In this document: positions 36,402-43,333 of the stretch, one piece after another | Position numbering within the stretch: the first letter of the stretch is position 1 | Layout: the number at the start of each line of letters is the position of its first letter | DNA from: Pedococcus badiiscoriae | GTDB lineage: Bacteria; Actinomycetota; Actinomycetes; Actinomycetales; Dermatophilaceae | Direction: 5' to 3' | Assembly (NCBI RefSeq): GCF_013408925.1 | Contig: NZ_JACCAB010000001.1 | Location: forward strand, 558,001 to 622,000 | Length of the DNA stretch: 64,000 nt | Position numbers and translations under genes: made by a program | The notes under the pieces: generated by a model | Told to the model about the DNA's origin: nothing | The model's database searches: none | What the model saw: the letters and a program-made list of their open reading frames with translations, nothing else

Positions 36402-37261
36402 TGAGCACCGACACGACCAACGACACCCGCTCCCCCGCGGCGGACAGGGGCGCCCCTCTGGTCCACGCCGTCAACGTCACCAAGGCGTTCCACGGCAACC
36501 AGGTGCTCAAGGGCATCGACATGGACGTCCACCCGGGTGAGGTGGTCTGCCTGCTCGGCCCCTCCGGCTCGGGCAAGACCACGTTCCTGCGGTGCATCAA
36601 CCAGCTCGAGTCGATCGACGGCGGCCGCATCTGGGTCGACGGCGACCTCATGGGGTATGCCGACCGCGGCGGCACGTTGCACCATCTGACCGACAAGCAG
36701 ATCGCCGCCCAGCGTCGCGAGATCGGCATGGTGTTCCAGCGGTTCAACCTCTTCCCGCACAAGACCGCCCTCGAGAACATCATGGAAGCCCCGATCCAGG
36801 TCAAGGGCGAGAAGAAGTCGGAGGTGCGCAAGCGCGCCCTGGCCCTCCTCGATCAGGTCGGCCTCAAGGACAAGCCCAGCGCCTACCCCGCGCAGCTGTC
36901 CGGGGGTCAGCAGCAGCGGATCGCCATCGCGCGTGCCCTTGCCATGCAGCCCAAGCTCATGCTGTTCGACGAGCCCACATCGGCCCTCGACCCCGAGCTC
37001 GTCGGTGAGGTCCTCAAGGTGATGCGCCAGCTCGCCAAGGACGGCATGACGATGATCGTGGTGACCCACGAGATGAGCTTCGCCCGCGAGGTGGCCGACC
37101 GGGTCGTCTTCATGGACGGAGGTGTCGTCGTCGAGGAGGGTCCGCCGAGCGAGGTCATCTCCAACCCCCAGCACGCGCGCACGAAGTCCTTCCTGAGCCG
37201 GATGCGCCAGGAGGAACAGGAGCACGAGCACGGTCAGGCCGAGCCGGGACAGGAGCCCTGA
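36401..37261 (+). CDS. Amino-acid ABC transporter ATP-binding protein
   Basis: 286-residue ATPase of the GlnQ/HisP type: Walker [11 protein letters not shown]-loop [12 protein letters not shown], signature [15 protein letters not shown], Walker [15 protein letters not shown], and switch histidine VVTHEM. A charged Glu/His/Gln-rich tail of about 20 residues ends the protein. It completes the three-gene importer. A GTATGCCG octamer (36655) gives a TAT tyrosine codon in a gene that otherwise prefers TAC. Confidence 0.95.
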   Translation: MSTDTTNDTRSPAADRGAPLVHAVNVTKAFHGNQVLKGIDMDVHPGEVVCLLGPSGSGKTTFLRCINQLESIDGGRIWVDGDLMGYADRGGTLHHLTDKQIAAQRREIGMVFQRFNLFPHKTALENIMEAPIQVKGEKKSEVRKRALALLDQVGLKDKPSAYPAQLSGGQQQRIAIARALAMQPKLMLFDEPTSALDPELVGEVLKVMRQLAKDGMTMIVVTHEMSFAREVADRVVFMDGGVVVEEGPPSEVISNPQHARTKSFLSRMRQEEQEHEHGQAEPGQEP

Positions 37262-37273
37262 TGCGGGCTCGGG

Positions 37274-37313
37274 CCTCGGACCGGGCCCTGTTCGTCACCT
37301 CGGACCGGGCCCT
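37274..37313. repeat. 16-bp direct repeat after the ABC transporter operon
   Basis: CCTCGGACCGGGCCCT occurs at 37274-37289 and 37298-37313, 24 bp apart. Each unit contains a GGGCCC core. It lies between the ATPase stop and sodX; function unknown, possibly part of termination. Confidence 0.5.
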
Positions 37314-37394
37314 TGGACCGGCATGTGGCGCCCGGATGCGCGACCGCTGCCTGGTCGGCATGATGGCCCCAAGGCACGACGAGGCGGAGGCTAC

Positions 37395-37769
37395 GTGACG
37401 GTGATCGGTGTGGTCCGGGTTCGAGGTCGTTCCATGGAGCCGACCCTGCACACCGGAGACCGGCTCGTCGTCCTGCGTGGGGCGCCGCCGCGGGTGGGGC
37501 GCCTTGCCATCGTGCGCCTGCCCGACGACTCCGACGGGGTCCGCCGGCCCCTCGCCATCAAGCGCGTGACGATGCGCGACCCGGCCGATCCGAGCCGCTA
37601 CTGGGTGGAGAGCGACAACCAGGCCGCCCCCGGGGTGACCGACTCCTGGACCCACGGCATCGGGTCGCTGGCTCGCGAACAGATCAGGGCACTGGTCCTG
37701 TTCCGCCTGCCCGCGTCGTACCCGGGACGGCGCCTCGCTCGCCGGCTGGTCCGGCGCTTCGCCCGCTGA
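37395..37769 (+). CDS. sodX: Nickel superoxide dismutase maturation protease
   Basis: 124-residue S24/S26-type peptidase with no obvious membrane anchor. The catalytic serine is S13 in RGRSMEPTL and the general-base lysine K56 in LAIKRV. In the family, SodX removes the N-terminal propeptide of SodN so that the new terminal histidine can bind nickel. GTG 37395 has GGAGG four bases upstream; longer starts are rejected. sodN lies 158 bp downstream on the same strand, the diagnostic pairing. Confidence 0.9.
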   Translation: MTVIGVVRVRGRSMEPTLHTGDRLVVLRGAPPRVGRLAIVRLPDDSDGVRRPLAIKRVTMRDPADPSRYWVESDNQAAPGVTDSWTHGIGSLAREQIRALVLFRLPASYPGRRLARRLVRRFAR

Positions 37770-37809
37770 GCGGCCCGGCACCCGGCCGCCGTTGCCCCCG
37801 GAAAGGGCC

Positions 37810-37841
37810 GACCGGCATACCTGACTGCTCGTATGCCGGTC
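37810..37841. terminator. Hairpin between sodX and sodN
   Basis: Perfect 11-bp stem (GACCGGCATAC and its complement) with a ten-base loop. The two arms are a facing pair of the genome octamer CGGCATAC/GTATGCCG. There is no T-tract; it may end sodX transcription or protect RNA ends. Confidence 0.55.
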
Positions 37842-37880
37842 ACGCACCGGGGGTGCCGTGCGGCCCACTGACCTGCGGGG

Positions 37881-37886
37881 TAGGGT
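37881..37886 (+). promoter_or_regulatory. Candidate -10 box of sodN
   Basis: TAGGGT lies 41 bp before the sodN ATG and would give a leader of about 35 nt with its GAAGGGA ribosome site. No nickel-regulator (Nur) operator is recognised with confidence. Confidence 0.35.
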
Positions 37887-37927
37887 CGAAGACGCACGAG
37901 ATCATCCACCTCGCAGAAGGGATTCGC

Positions 37928-38326
37928 ATGCTCTCCCGCCATTTCCGCCCCACTGAGGTCAGCGCCCACTGCGATCTGCCTTGTGGCGTCTACGACCCCG
38001 CGCAGGCACGCATCGAGGCCGAGTCGATCAAGGCGATCATCGCCAAGGTCGCGGACAACAACGACCCCGACTTCCGCACCCGCGCGGTGCTCATCAAGGA
38101 GCAGCGCTCCGAGCTGGTCAAGCACCACCTGTGGGTGCTGTGGACCGACTACTTCAAGGCACCGCACTTCGAGAAGTACCCCGACCTCCACACCTTGTTC
38201 AACGAGGCCACCAAGCTGGCCGGTGCGTCGGGCACCAAGGGCGAGTTCGACGCCGCCAAGGCTGACGAGCTGCTCGCCAAGATCGACCAGATCGACAAGA
38301 TCTTCAAGGAGACCAAGGCCGCCTAG
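37928..38326 (+). CDS. sodN: Nickel-containing superoxide dismutase
   Basis: 132-residue precursor. A 13-residue propeptide (MLSRHFRPTEVSA) precedes the nickel hook HCDLPCGVYDP; cleavage before H14 by SodX exposes the His1, Cys2 and Cys6 nickel ligands. The mature 119-residue four-helix protein forms a hexamer in the family and dismutates superoxide in the cytoplasm. ATG 37928 is preceded by GAAGGGA. No Fe/Mn SOD is in the window. A strong terminator follows at once. Confidence 0.97.
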   Translation: MLSRHFRPTEVSAHCDLPCGVYDPAQARIEAESIKAIIAKVADNNDPDFRTRAVLIKEQRSELVKHHLWVLWTDYFKAPHFEKYPDLHTLFNEATKLAGASGTKGEFDAAKADELLAKIDQIDKIFKETKAA

Positions 38327-38342
38327 GCTCCGCGCTCCGTTC

Positions 38343-38382
38343 CGCGAACGCCCGCCCCGAGCTGTCGGGGCGGGCGTTCGCG
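38343..38382 (+). terminator. Strong intrinsic terminator after sodN
   Basis: An 18-bp perfect stem (arms containing GAACGCCCGCCCCGA and complement) with a GCTG loop, starting 16 bases after the sodN stop. Confidence 0.85.
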
Positions 38383-38700
38383 CTCCCCCGCAACCCCGCG
38401 CCGCGTACCTCCTCCCCCGCCCCGCGCCGCGCCCCCTCCCCCCTCGCCCTGCCGCATACCCCTCGGAGCGCACGTCTGTGCACAGACGTTCCGCCCTCCT
38501 CCCCCTGAGCCGCTCACTGCGCAGACGCCCACACCTCTGTGCACAGACCCGCGCTCACGCGGCACAAGCACCACCAGGTATGCCGTTGCGCCGCCTCAGC
38601 GGCCGCCGGCCTGCACACGTCCCGCCGTCCGTGGCTCGGTATCCACAGGGTCAGCGGCGATCCGTGGCTCGGCGATCCCCAACCGAGGCACCGTGCGTCC
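38383..38700. other. Intergenic stretch before the DUF559 gene
   Basis: About 320 bp with no gene: a C-rich low-complexity stretch (38385-38460), repeat copy B (38475-38547), a GTATGCCG octamer at 38578, and two near-identical short direct repeats containing CCGTGGCTCGG (around 38630 and 38660). No -10 box or strong ribosome site is evident for the following gene. Confidence 0.5.
38475..38547 (+). repeat. Paired-palindrome intergenic repeat, copy B
   Basis: TCTGTGCACAGA at 38475-38486 and 38536-38547, again exactly 61 bp apart. The 49-bp interior matches copy C at 37 of 49 positions and holds a third small palindrome, TGAGC-C-GCTCA, and the GCAGAC block. It lies upstream of the DUF559 gene in the same orientation as copy C, which lies just after that gene. 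Confidence 0.88.
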
Positions 38701-39672
38701 ATGTCAGATGTCCTGCTTGCGCGGGCGGCTCAGTGGGGCGGCGTGCTCAGCAGCGCCGATGCAGCCGTCGTCGGTGTCGACCGCAACGGTCTCCGCTCGC
38801 TGCTCAAGGCCGGCTCGGTCGTCAAGGTCGCGCCGCGCGCCTACGTGCTCGCCAGCGCTCTCGAGAGAGTCACCACCCCCGAGGCTCGCCATCGGCTGAG
38901 CACCCTGGCGATCCTCCGGTCGTTCGGCGAACGCGTGGCGGCGAGCCATCACTCGGCCCTCGCGCTGCACGGACTGCCGTTCTGGCGAGTCGATCCGGAG
39001 GTCTTCCACGTCTCTCGCATCACGGGCCGCTCGGGGCGCAAGCGCGGCACACTCCACATCCACGAGTCCGTCGGCAGGACGAACCTGGTGGTCTTCAGGC
39101 AGAGCGGCGCTGTCGCGACGAGTCCCACCCTAGCCGTCATCGGGACTGCGATGGCCGACGGAGTGGAGGCCGGCATCGTCGCCATGGACGCCGCGTCCCA
39201 CCGCGGCCTGACGTCGGCGGATCTCCTCGAGTCCACGCTCACTGCGATGACGCACGTACCCGACATCTCGCGGGCGCGGCAGGCCTTCTCGCTCGTCGAT
39301 CCCTCGAGTGAGTCCGTCGGCGAGACCCGCACCAGGCTCATCCTGCAGGCGATGCCGGGCAGCCCCCGCGTCGTGCCCCAACAGGTCATCCACGACCGGT
39401 CGGGTCGCGAGGTGGCCCGCGTCGACTTCCTGGTCGGCACCCACGTGGTCGTCGAGTTCGACGGTCGGATGAAGTACGGCATGAGCGGCAACCGGGCAGA
39501 AGAGGACCTCTGGCGCGAGAAGCGGCGAGAGGACGCCCTGCGAGAGCTCGGATACGTCGTCATCCGGCTGGTCTGGTCCGACCTCGACCGACCCGACCAG
39601 GTCACCCAGAGGGTGCTGGCCGCCCTTCGCCAGACCGAGGGCCGCACGACCTTGGCGGGAGTCCGCGGGTGA
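38701..39672 (+). CDS. DUF559/AbiEi-like protein with PD-(D/E)XK (Vsr-like) nuclease fold
   Basis: 323 residues. The N-terminal quarter (WGGVLSSADAAVVGVDRNGL...GSVVKVAPRAYVL) resembles the winged-helix AbiEi antitoxin N-domain. The C-terminal part has VDFLVGTHVVVEFDG with D242, E252, D254 and K258, then EKRREDALRELGYVVIRLVW, matching DUF559, a Vsr-like endonuclease fold. Proteins of this build are numerous in actinobacteria, and their role is unknown. It stands alone, with no AbiEii toxin beside it. It is bracketed by repeat copies B (154 bp upstream) and C (8 bp downstream). The ATG 38701 ribosome site is weak. Confidence 0.78.
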   Translation: MSDVLLARAAQWGGVLSSADAAVVGVDRNGLRSLLKAGSVVKVAPRAYVLASALERVTTPEARHRLSTLAILRSFGERVAASHHSALALHGLPFWRVDPEVFHVSRITGRSGRKRGTLHIHESVGRTNLVVFRQSGAVATSPTLAVIGTAMADGVEAGIVAMDAASHRGLTSADLLESTLTAMTHVPDISRARQAFSLVDPSSESVGETRTRLILQAMPGSPRVVPQQVIHDRSGREVARVDFLVGTHVVVEFDGRMKYGMSGNRAEEDLWREKRREDALRELGYVVIRLVWSDLDRPDQVTQRVLAALRQTEGRTTLAGVRG

Positions 39673-39679
39673 GCGCACC

Positions 39680-39752
39680 TCTGTGCACAGACCTTCCGAG
39701 TTCCTCCCGCTGAGCAGCTCAGCGAGCAGACGCCTCAACCTCTGTGCACAGA
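39680..39752 (+). repeat. Paired-palindrome intergenic repeat, copy C
   Basis: TCTGTGCACAGA at 39680-39691 and 39741-39752, 61 bp apart, beginning eight bases after the DUF559 stop. The interior carries TTCCTCCC, the palindrome TGAGC-A-GCTCA and GCAGACGCC, aligned without gaps to copies A and B. Confidence 0.88.
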
Positions 39753-39771
39753 CTTCCGCTCAGAGGGTCGG

Positions 39772-39815
39772 GGGCTCGGCGGCTCGGGCGCTTCCGCTCA
39801 GGCGCCGCCGAGCCC
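39772..39815. terminator. Hairpin downstream of the DUF559 gene
   Basis: 12-bp perfect stem (GGGCTCGGCGGC and complement) around a 20-base loop, after repeat copy C and before the symporter operon. It lacks a T-tract; it is a probable terminator. Confidence 0.55.
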
Positions 39816-39837
39816 GCCCGTGACCTGCGGTGACGTT

Positions 39838-39851
39838 TGTGGCATCCCACA
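39838..39851. promoter_or_regulatory. Possible operator before the DUF3311/symporter operon
   Basis: Inverted repeat TGTGG-N4-CCACA, 20 bp upstream of a TAACGT box. It could bind a regulator; the family is not identifiable, and its spacing differs from CRP-type sites. Confidence 0.3.
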
Positions 39852-39870
39852 GTTACTGACGAGTCGGGCA

Positions 39871-39876
39871 TAACGT
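39871..39876 (+). promoter_or_regulatory. Candidate -10 box of the DUF3311/symporter operon
   Basis: TAACGT, 53 bp before the GTG start of the DUF3311 gene, in a local AT-richer stretch. The -35 region is weak. Confidence 0.35.
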
Positions 39877-39929
39877 ACATCGCGAGCTGCCCATCGGCAG
39901 TCGATCCTTCTCCGTGCGGAGGTTTGAAG

Positions 39930-40214
39930 GTGAGTACCGACAACGTGGTCGATCACGACACCGTCCCCCCGGCCAACAAGGCACTGCTGGCGGTAGCCGG
40001 CGTCCTGCTGGCCATCCCGATGATCGCCCTCCTCTGGGTGGGCAGCTATGCGAAGAAGGATCCCGAGCTCTGGGGCTTCCCGTTCTTCATCTGGTACCAG
40101 TTCATGTGGGTCTTCCTGTGCTCGGCGATGACGTTCACGGCCTACAAGCTGGTCCTCAAGGCACGACCGCACCGCCCGATGACGAACGTCGACAGCAGGG
40201 AGTCCGGCCGATGA
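39930..40214 (+). CDS. DUF3311 small membrane protein
   Basis: 94-residue protein with two membrane segments (ALLAVAGVLLAIPMIALLWVG and an aromatic second one, FIWYQFMWVFLCSAMTF). It matches DUF3311, a small protein typically encoded directly before sodium:solute symporters, where it probably acts as an accessory subunit. GTG 39930 has GGAGG seven bases upstream. Its TGA overlaps the symporter ATG (ATGA), so they are translationally coupled. Confidence 0.88.
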   Translation: MSTDNVVDHDTVPPANKALLAVAGVLLAIPMIALLWVGSYAKKDPELWGFPFFIWYQFMWVFLCSAMTFTAYKLVLKARPHRPMTNVDSRESGR

Positions 40215-41887
40215 ACGCCCTCGCACCAACCGCGGCCCACACCGGAGTCAACGGCGTCGCCCTGACCGTCCTCATCGTGCTGTTCGTCCTCGTGACCGGC
40301 ATGGGCTTCTGGGCCACCCGCTGGCGGCGCGCCGACAGCATGGAGTCCCTCGACGAGTGGGGCCTGGGTGGCCGACGGTTCGGCACCTGGGTGACCTGGT
40401 TCCTCCTCGGAGGTGACCTCTACACGGCATACACCTTCGTGGCGGTGCCGGCGGCCATGTTCGCGCTGGGTTCGGTCAGCGGGTTCTTCGCCGTGCCCTA
40501 CACGATCGTGCTCTACCCGATCATCTTCATCTTCATGTCGCGGCTCTGGTCGGTCAGCCACCGCCACGGCTACGTCACTCCGGCCGACTTCGTGAAGGGT
40601 CGGTATGGCTCGCGCGGCCTGTCTCTCGCAGTGTCGATCACCGGGATCCTCGCGACGATGCCCTACATCGCGCTGCAGCTCATCGGCATCCAGGCCGTCC
40701 TGGAGGTCGCCGGAGTCGGTGGCAGCAACGCGCTGGCCAAGGACCTGCCGCTGTTCATCGCGTTCGCCCTGCTGGCGGCCTACACGTACTCCAGCGGCCT
40801 GCGCGCACCGGCGGTGATCGCCTTCGTGAAGGACACCCTGATCTACCTCGTCATCATCGTCGCGGTCATCTACCTGCCCACGAAGGTGGGTGGCTGGGAC
40901 CACATCTTCAGTGCGGCGCAGCACAAGATGGCCAAGCCGAGCGTCGCCAACCCGGCCAAGCCGACCGGTGCGTTCATCCCGAGCAACCAGCAGTACTGGG
41001 CCTACGCGACGCTCGCGTTCGGCTCCGCGCTGGCGCTGTTCATGTACCCCCACTCGATCACGGCGACCCTGTCGAGCTCGAGCCGCAACACGATCCGGCG
41101 CAACGCCTCGATCCTGCCGGCCTACTCCTTCGTGCTCGGCCTGCTGGCCCTGCTCGGCTGGGTGGCCATCGCGGCCGGCACCAAGCCGATCGGCCTGGAC
41201 GGCAAGCCGAACGCGCAGCTGGTCATCCCACAGCTGTTCGAGGACAAGTTCCCGAGCTGGTTCGCCGGGGTCGCGTTCGCGGCCGTGGCGATCGGAGCAC
41301 TGGTCCCGGCAGCCATCATGTCGATCGCGGCAGCCAACACCTTCACCCGCAACATCTACCGCGACTGGATCAAGCCCGACGCCACGCACGCCCAGGAGGC
41401 CAAGGTCGGCAAGCTGGTCTCGTTGCTGGTCAAGGCATTCGCGCTCGTCTTCGTCCTCGCCCTGGACAAGCAGAACGCGATCAACTTCCAGCTCCTCGGC
41501 GGGATCTGGATCCTTCAGACGCTGCCGGCCATCGTCGTCGGCCTCTACACCCGCTGGTTCCACAAGTGGGCGCTCCTCGCCGGCTGGGCGGTGGGCATGG
41601 TCTACGGCACGATCGCTGCCTACAACGTCATCAACCCGACCACCAAGGGCCACTTCGGCGGCTCGCTGGCGATGATCCCCATGATCGGCCAGATGGGCTA
41701 CATCGCGATGACCGCGCTGGTGATCAACCTGCTCATCGCGACCGTCGCCACGGTCCTGCTCAAGGCCCTCAAGGTGGCGGGGGGCCCGGACGAGACGATC
41801 AAGGGTGACTACTTCGCGGACGCCGGCGACCCCCGGGTCGAGAAGCACCTCGCGATGGACGCGCACCTCACCACCGGGGCACCCTAG
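40211..41887 (+). CDS. Sodium:solute symporter, monocarboxylate (MctP-like) permease
   Basis: 558-residue member of the SSS family with about 13 membrane segments. GLGGRRFGTWVTWFLLGGDLYTAYTF near residue 50 and SRLWSVSHRHGYVTPADFVKGRYGS near 115 are typical. The pairing with DUF3311 and the sequence resemble monocarboxylate uptake permeases (lactate, pyruvate, acetate or propionate); the exact substrate is inferred. A strong hairpin follows, separating it from the convergent HD-domain operon. Confidence 0.88.
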   Translation: MNALAPTAAHTGVNGVALTVLIVLFVLVTGMGFWATRWRRADSMESLDEWGLGGRRFGTWVTWFLLGGDLYTAYTFVAVPAAMFALGSVSGFFAVPYTIVLYPIIFIFMSRLWSVSHRHGYVTPADFVKGRYGSRGLSLAVSITGILATMPYIALQLIGIQAVLEVAGVGGSNALAKDLPLFIAFALLAAYTYSSGLRAPAVIAFVKDTLIYLVIIVAVIYLPTKVGGWDHIFSAAQHKMAKPSVANPAKPTGAFIPSNQQYWAYATLAFGSALALFMYPHSITATLSSSSRNTIRRNASILPAYSFVLGLLALLGWVAIAAGTKPIGLDGKPNAQLVIPQLFEDKFPSWFAGVAFAAVAIGALVPAAIMSIAAANTFTRNIYRDWIKPDATHAQEAKVGKLVSLLVKAFALVFVLALDKQNAINFQLLGGIWILQTLPAIVVGLYTRWFHKWALLAGWAVGMVYGTIAAYNVINPTTKGHFGGSLAMIPMIGQMGYIAMTALVINLLIATVATVLLKALKVAGGPDETIKGDYFADAGDPRVEKHLAMDAHLTTGAP

Positions 41888-41909
41888 CCGCGGCGCCCAT
41901 CCCACCGCG

Positions 41910-41955
41910 TCGGGCGGTGTCGGGACCGGTTCGTCACGGTCTCGACACCGCCCGA
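41910..41955. terminator. Bidirectional terminator between symporter and HD-domain genes
   Basis: 13-bp perfect outer stem (TCGGGCGGTGTCG and complement) with an inner GACCG/CGGTC stem separated by one mismatched pair; near-symmetric, between two convergent genes. Confidence 0.75.
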
Positions 41956-42028
41956 TTCGCTTGGGCCCCAGCGCCTCTCGTCGCTGCGGGCGCGGACGGG
42001 CACCGCGACGACGAGGTATGCCGCGTGG

Positions 42029-43333
42029 TCACGAGCTGCTCGCGACCGACCGTCCTCGTCGCCGTTCGAGCACCCGGGTGAGCGAGTCGACGACCCTCGG
42101 GTCGTACTCGTAGCCCAGCCCGAGGTGGATCCGCTCCATCGCCCGGTGGTCGCTGCCGCCCGGGTCGCAGAGGTCGTCGTAGGCGTTGGCCACCTTGATG
42201 ATGCGGCTCGACATCGGCAGGTCCTGGCCGAACTCGCGCACCTGTCGGTAGGGGGTCGTCTGTGCCTCCATGATCGTGGCGACACTGTCGAGCACCCCTG
42301 TGGTGCGGACGATCTCGGCACCGTCCCGGGCGATCCGCTGCTGGTCCGCGGGAGCGGCCATCACGGTCGCCCCGGCAGGGATGGGCTCACGCAGGGCGAC
42401 CTGGCCCAGGTCGTGGAGCAACGCGGCATACTCCAGGTCCGTGAGCTCGCGCTGGCCCATGCCCATGTCGCGGCCGATCGCCAGCGAGACGTCGGCAACC
42501 CGCTGGGCGTGGTGGGAGACGGTGTAGCCCGCGCGGTCGGTGAGGGAGGACAGCGCGCCGATCGTCTGCCGGTAGGTGGTGCGGACGCTGGCGTTGCGCT
42601 GCACGGCGAACGACGTGAGGACCAGGGGGAACAGGAACAGCGGCAGGGCCGCGATCCCGATGGCCACGTCGGCCAACGCGATCAACGCGCCGGAGGTCAC
42701 CAGTGCGGTGCCGAGGGCGAGGGCCGACCGGACCTCGTCGATGACGGCCGGGATGAGGGGCGCGTGGTCCCGACCGGCGTGCGCGGCGGCCTGGAGGACG
42801 AGCTGGGCCACCATGGTCAGACCACCGACCACGAGCATGACCACGCCCACCAGCCAGCGCTGGCCGGCCCAGGAGCCCTGCCACTGGACCAAGGTCTGCC
42901 CGTTGAACTCGACGCCCCGGTAGAGCACCGGGGCCAGCGACACCCCCGCAACCCGCGCCGACACGTCGACCCACGAGACGGCCGAGCCGGACACCCGCAG
43001 GACGAGGCCTCCGACCACCATCGCGACGGCCACCGCGAGCACGATGGGGGCGGCCCCCAGGTCGGCGCCACCCGGCTCGCGCACCGTGGACAGCGCCAGA
43101 CCGAGGGCGGCGGCCGTGGACATCGGCGCGGTCTCCCGGCCGGTGAGGATCCGCAGCCTGGCCGTCTCGCCGAGGGTGATGGCGGCGCAGAAGAGGGAGA
43201 CGGACACCAGCGCGCCCCCCCGCAGCGACATCAGCTCCTGACGTCCCGCCCACGACGCCTCGCCAACCACGAAGATCGCGAGGAGGACCAGGAGCCAGCG
43301 CAGGTCGACGGTGACCCGGCGCAGGGCCCTCAT
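42029..43333 (-). CDS. Membrane HD-domain protein, degenerate HD-GYP
   Basis: 434 residues. About six to seven hydrophobic segments span residues 10-245; the C-terminal domain is HD-GYP-like, with H275 in SHHAQRVADV and the metal pair H307-D308 in ALLHDLGQV. The region that should read HHERxDGxGYP is EAQTTPYRQV (356-365), so the GYP motif that marks c-di-GMP phosphodiesterases is lost. It may be a sensor, regulator or a phosphohydrolase with another substrate. ATG overlaps the stop of the full HD-GYP gene upstream by four bases, so the two are made together. Confidence 0.82.
   Translation of the reverse strand: MRALRRVTVDLRWLLVLLAIFVVGEASWAGRQELMSLRGGALVSVSLFCAAITLGETARLRILTGRETAPMSTAAALGLALSTVREPGGADLGAAPIVLAVAVAMVVGGLVLRVSGSAVSWVDVSARVAGVSLAPVLYRGVEFNGQTLVQWQGSWAGQRWLVGVVMLVVGGLTMVAQLVLQAAAHAGRDHAPLIPAVIDEVRSALALGTALVTSGALIALADVAIGIAALPLFLFPLVLTSFAVQRNASVRTTYRQTIGALSSLTDRAGYTVSHHAQRVADVSLAIGRDMGMGQRELTDLEYAALLHDLGQVALREPIPAGATVMAAPADQQRIARDGAEIVRTTGVLDSVATIMEAQTTPYRQVREFGQDLPMSSRIIKVANAYDDLCDPGGSDHRAMERIHLGLGYEYDPRVVDSLTRVLERRRGRSVASSS

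Noticed and set aside
38539..38700. Upstream extension of the DUF559 gene to 38539
   Set aside because: It would run through the second palindrome of repeat copy B and adds a Cys/His/Arg/Trp-rich tail unlike the family; the ATG at 38701 fits the AbiEi-like start.
38475..39752. CRISPR-like array from the repeated palindromes
   Set aside because: Only two palindromes per element, interiors are conserved rather than unique, and no cas genes are present.
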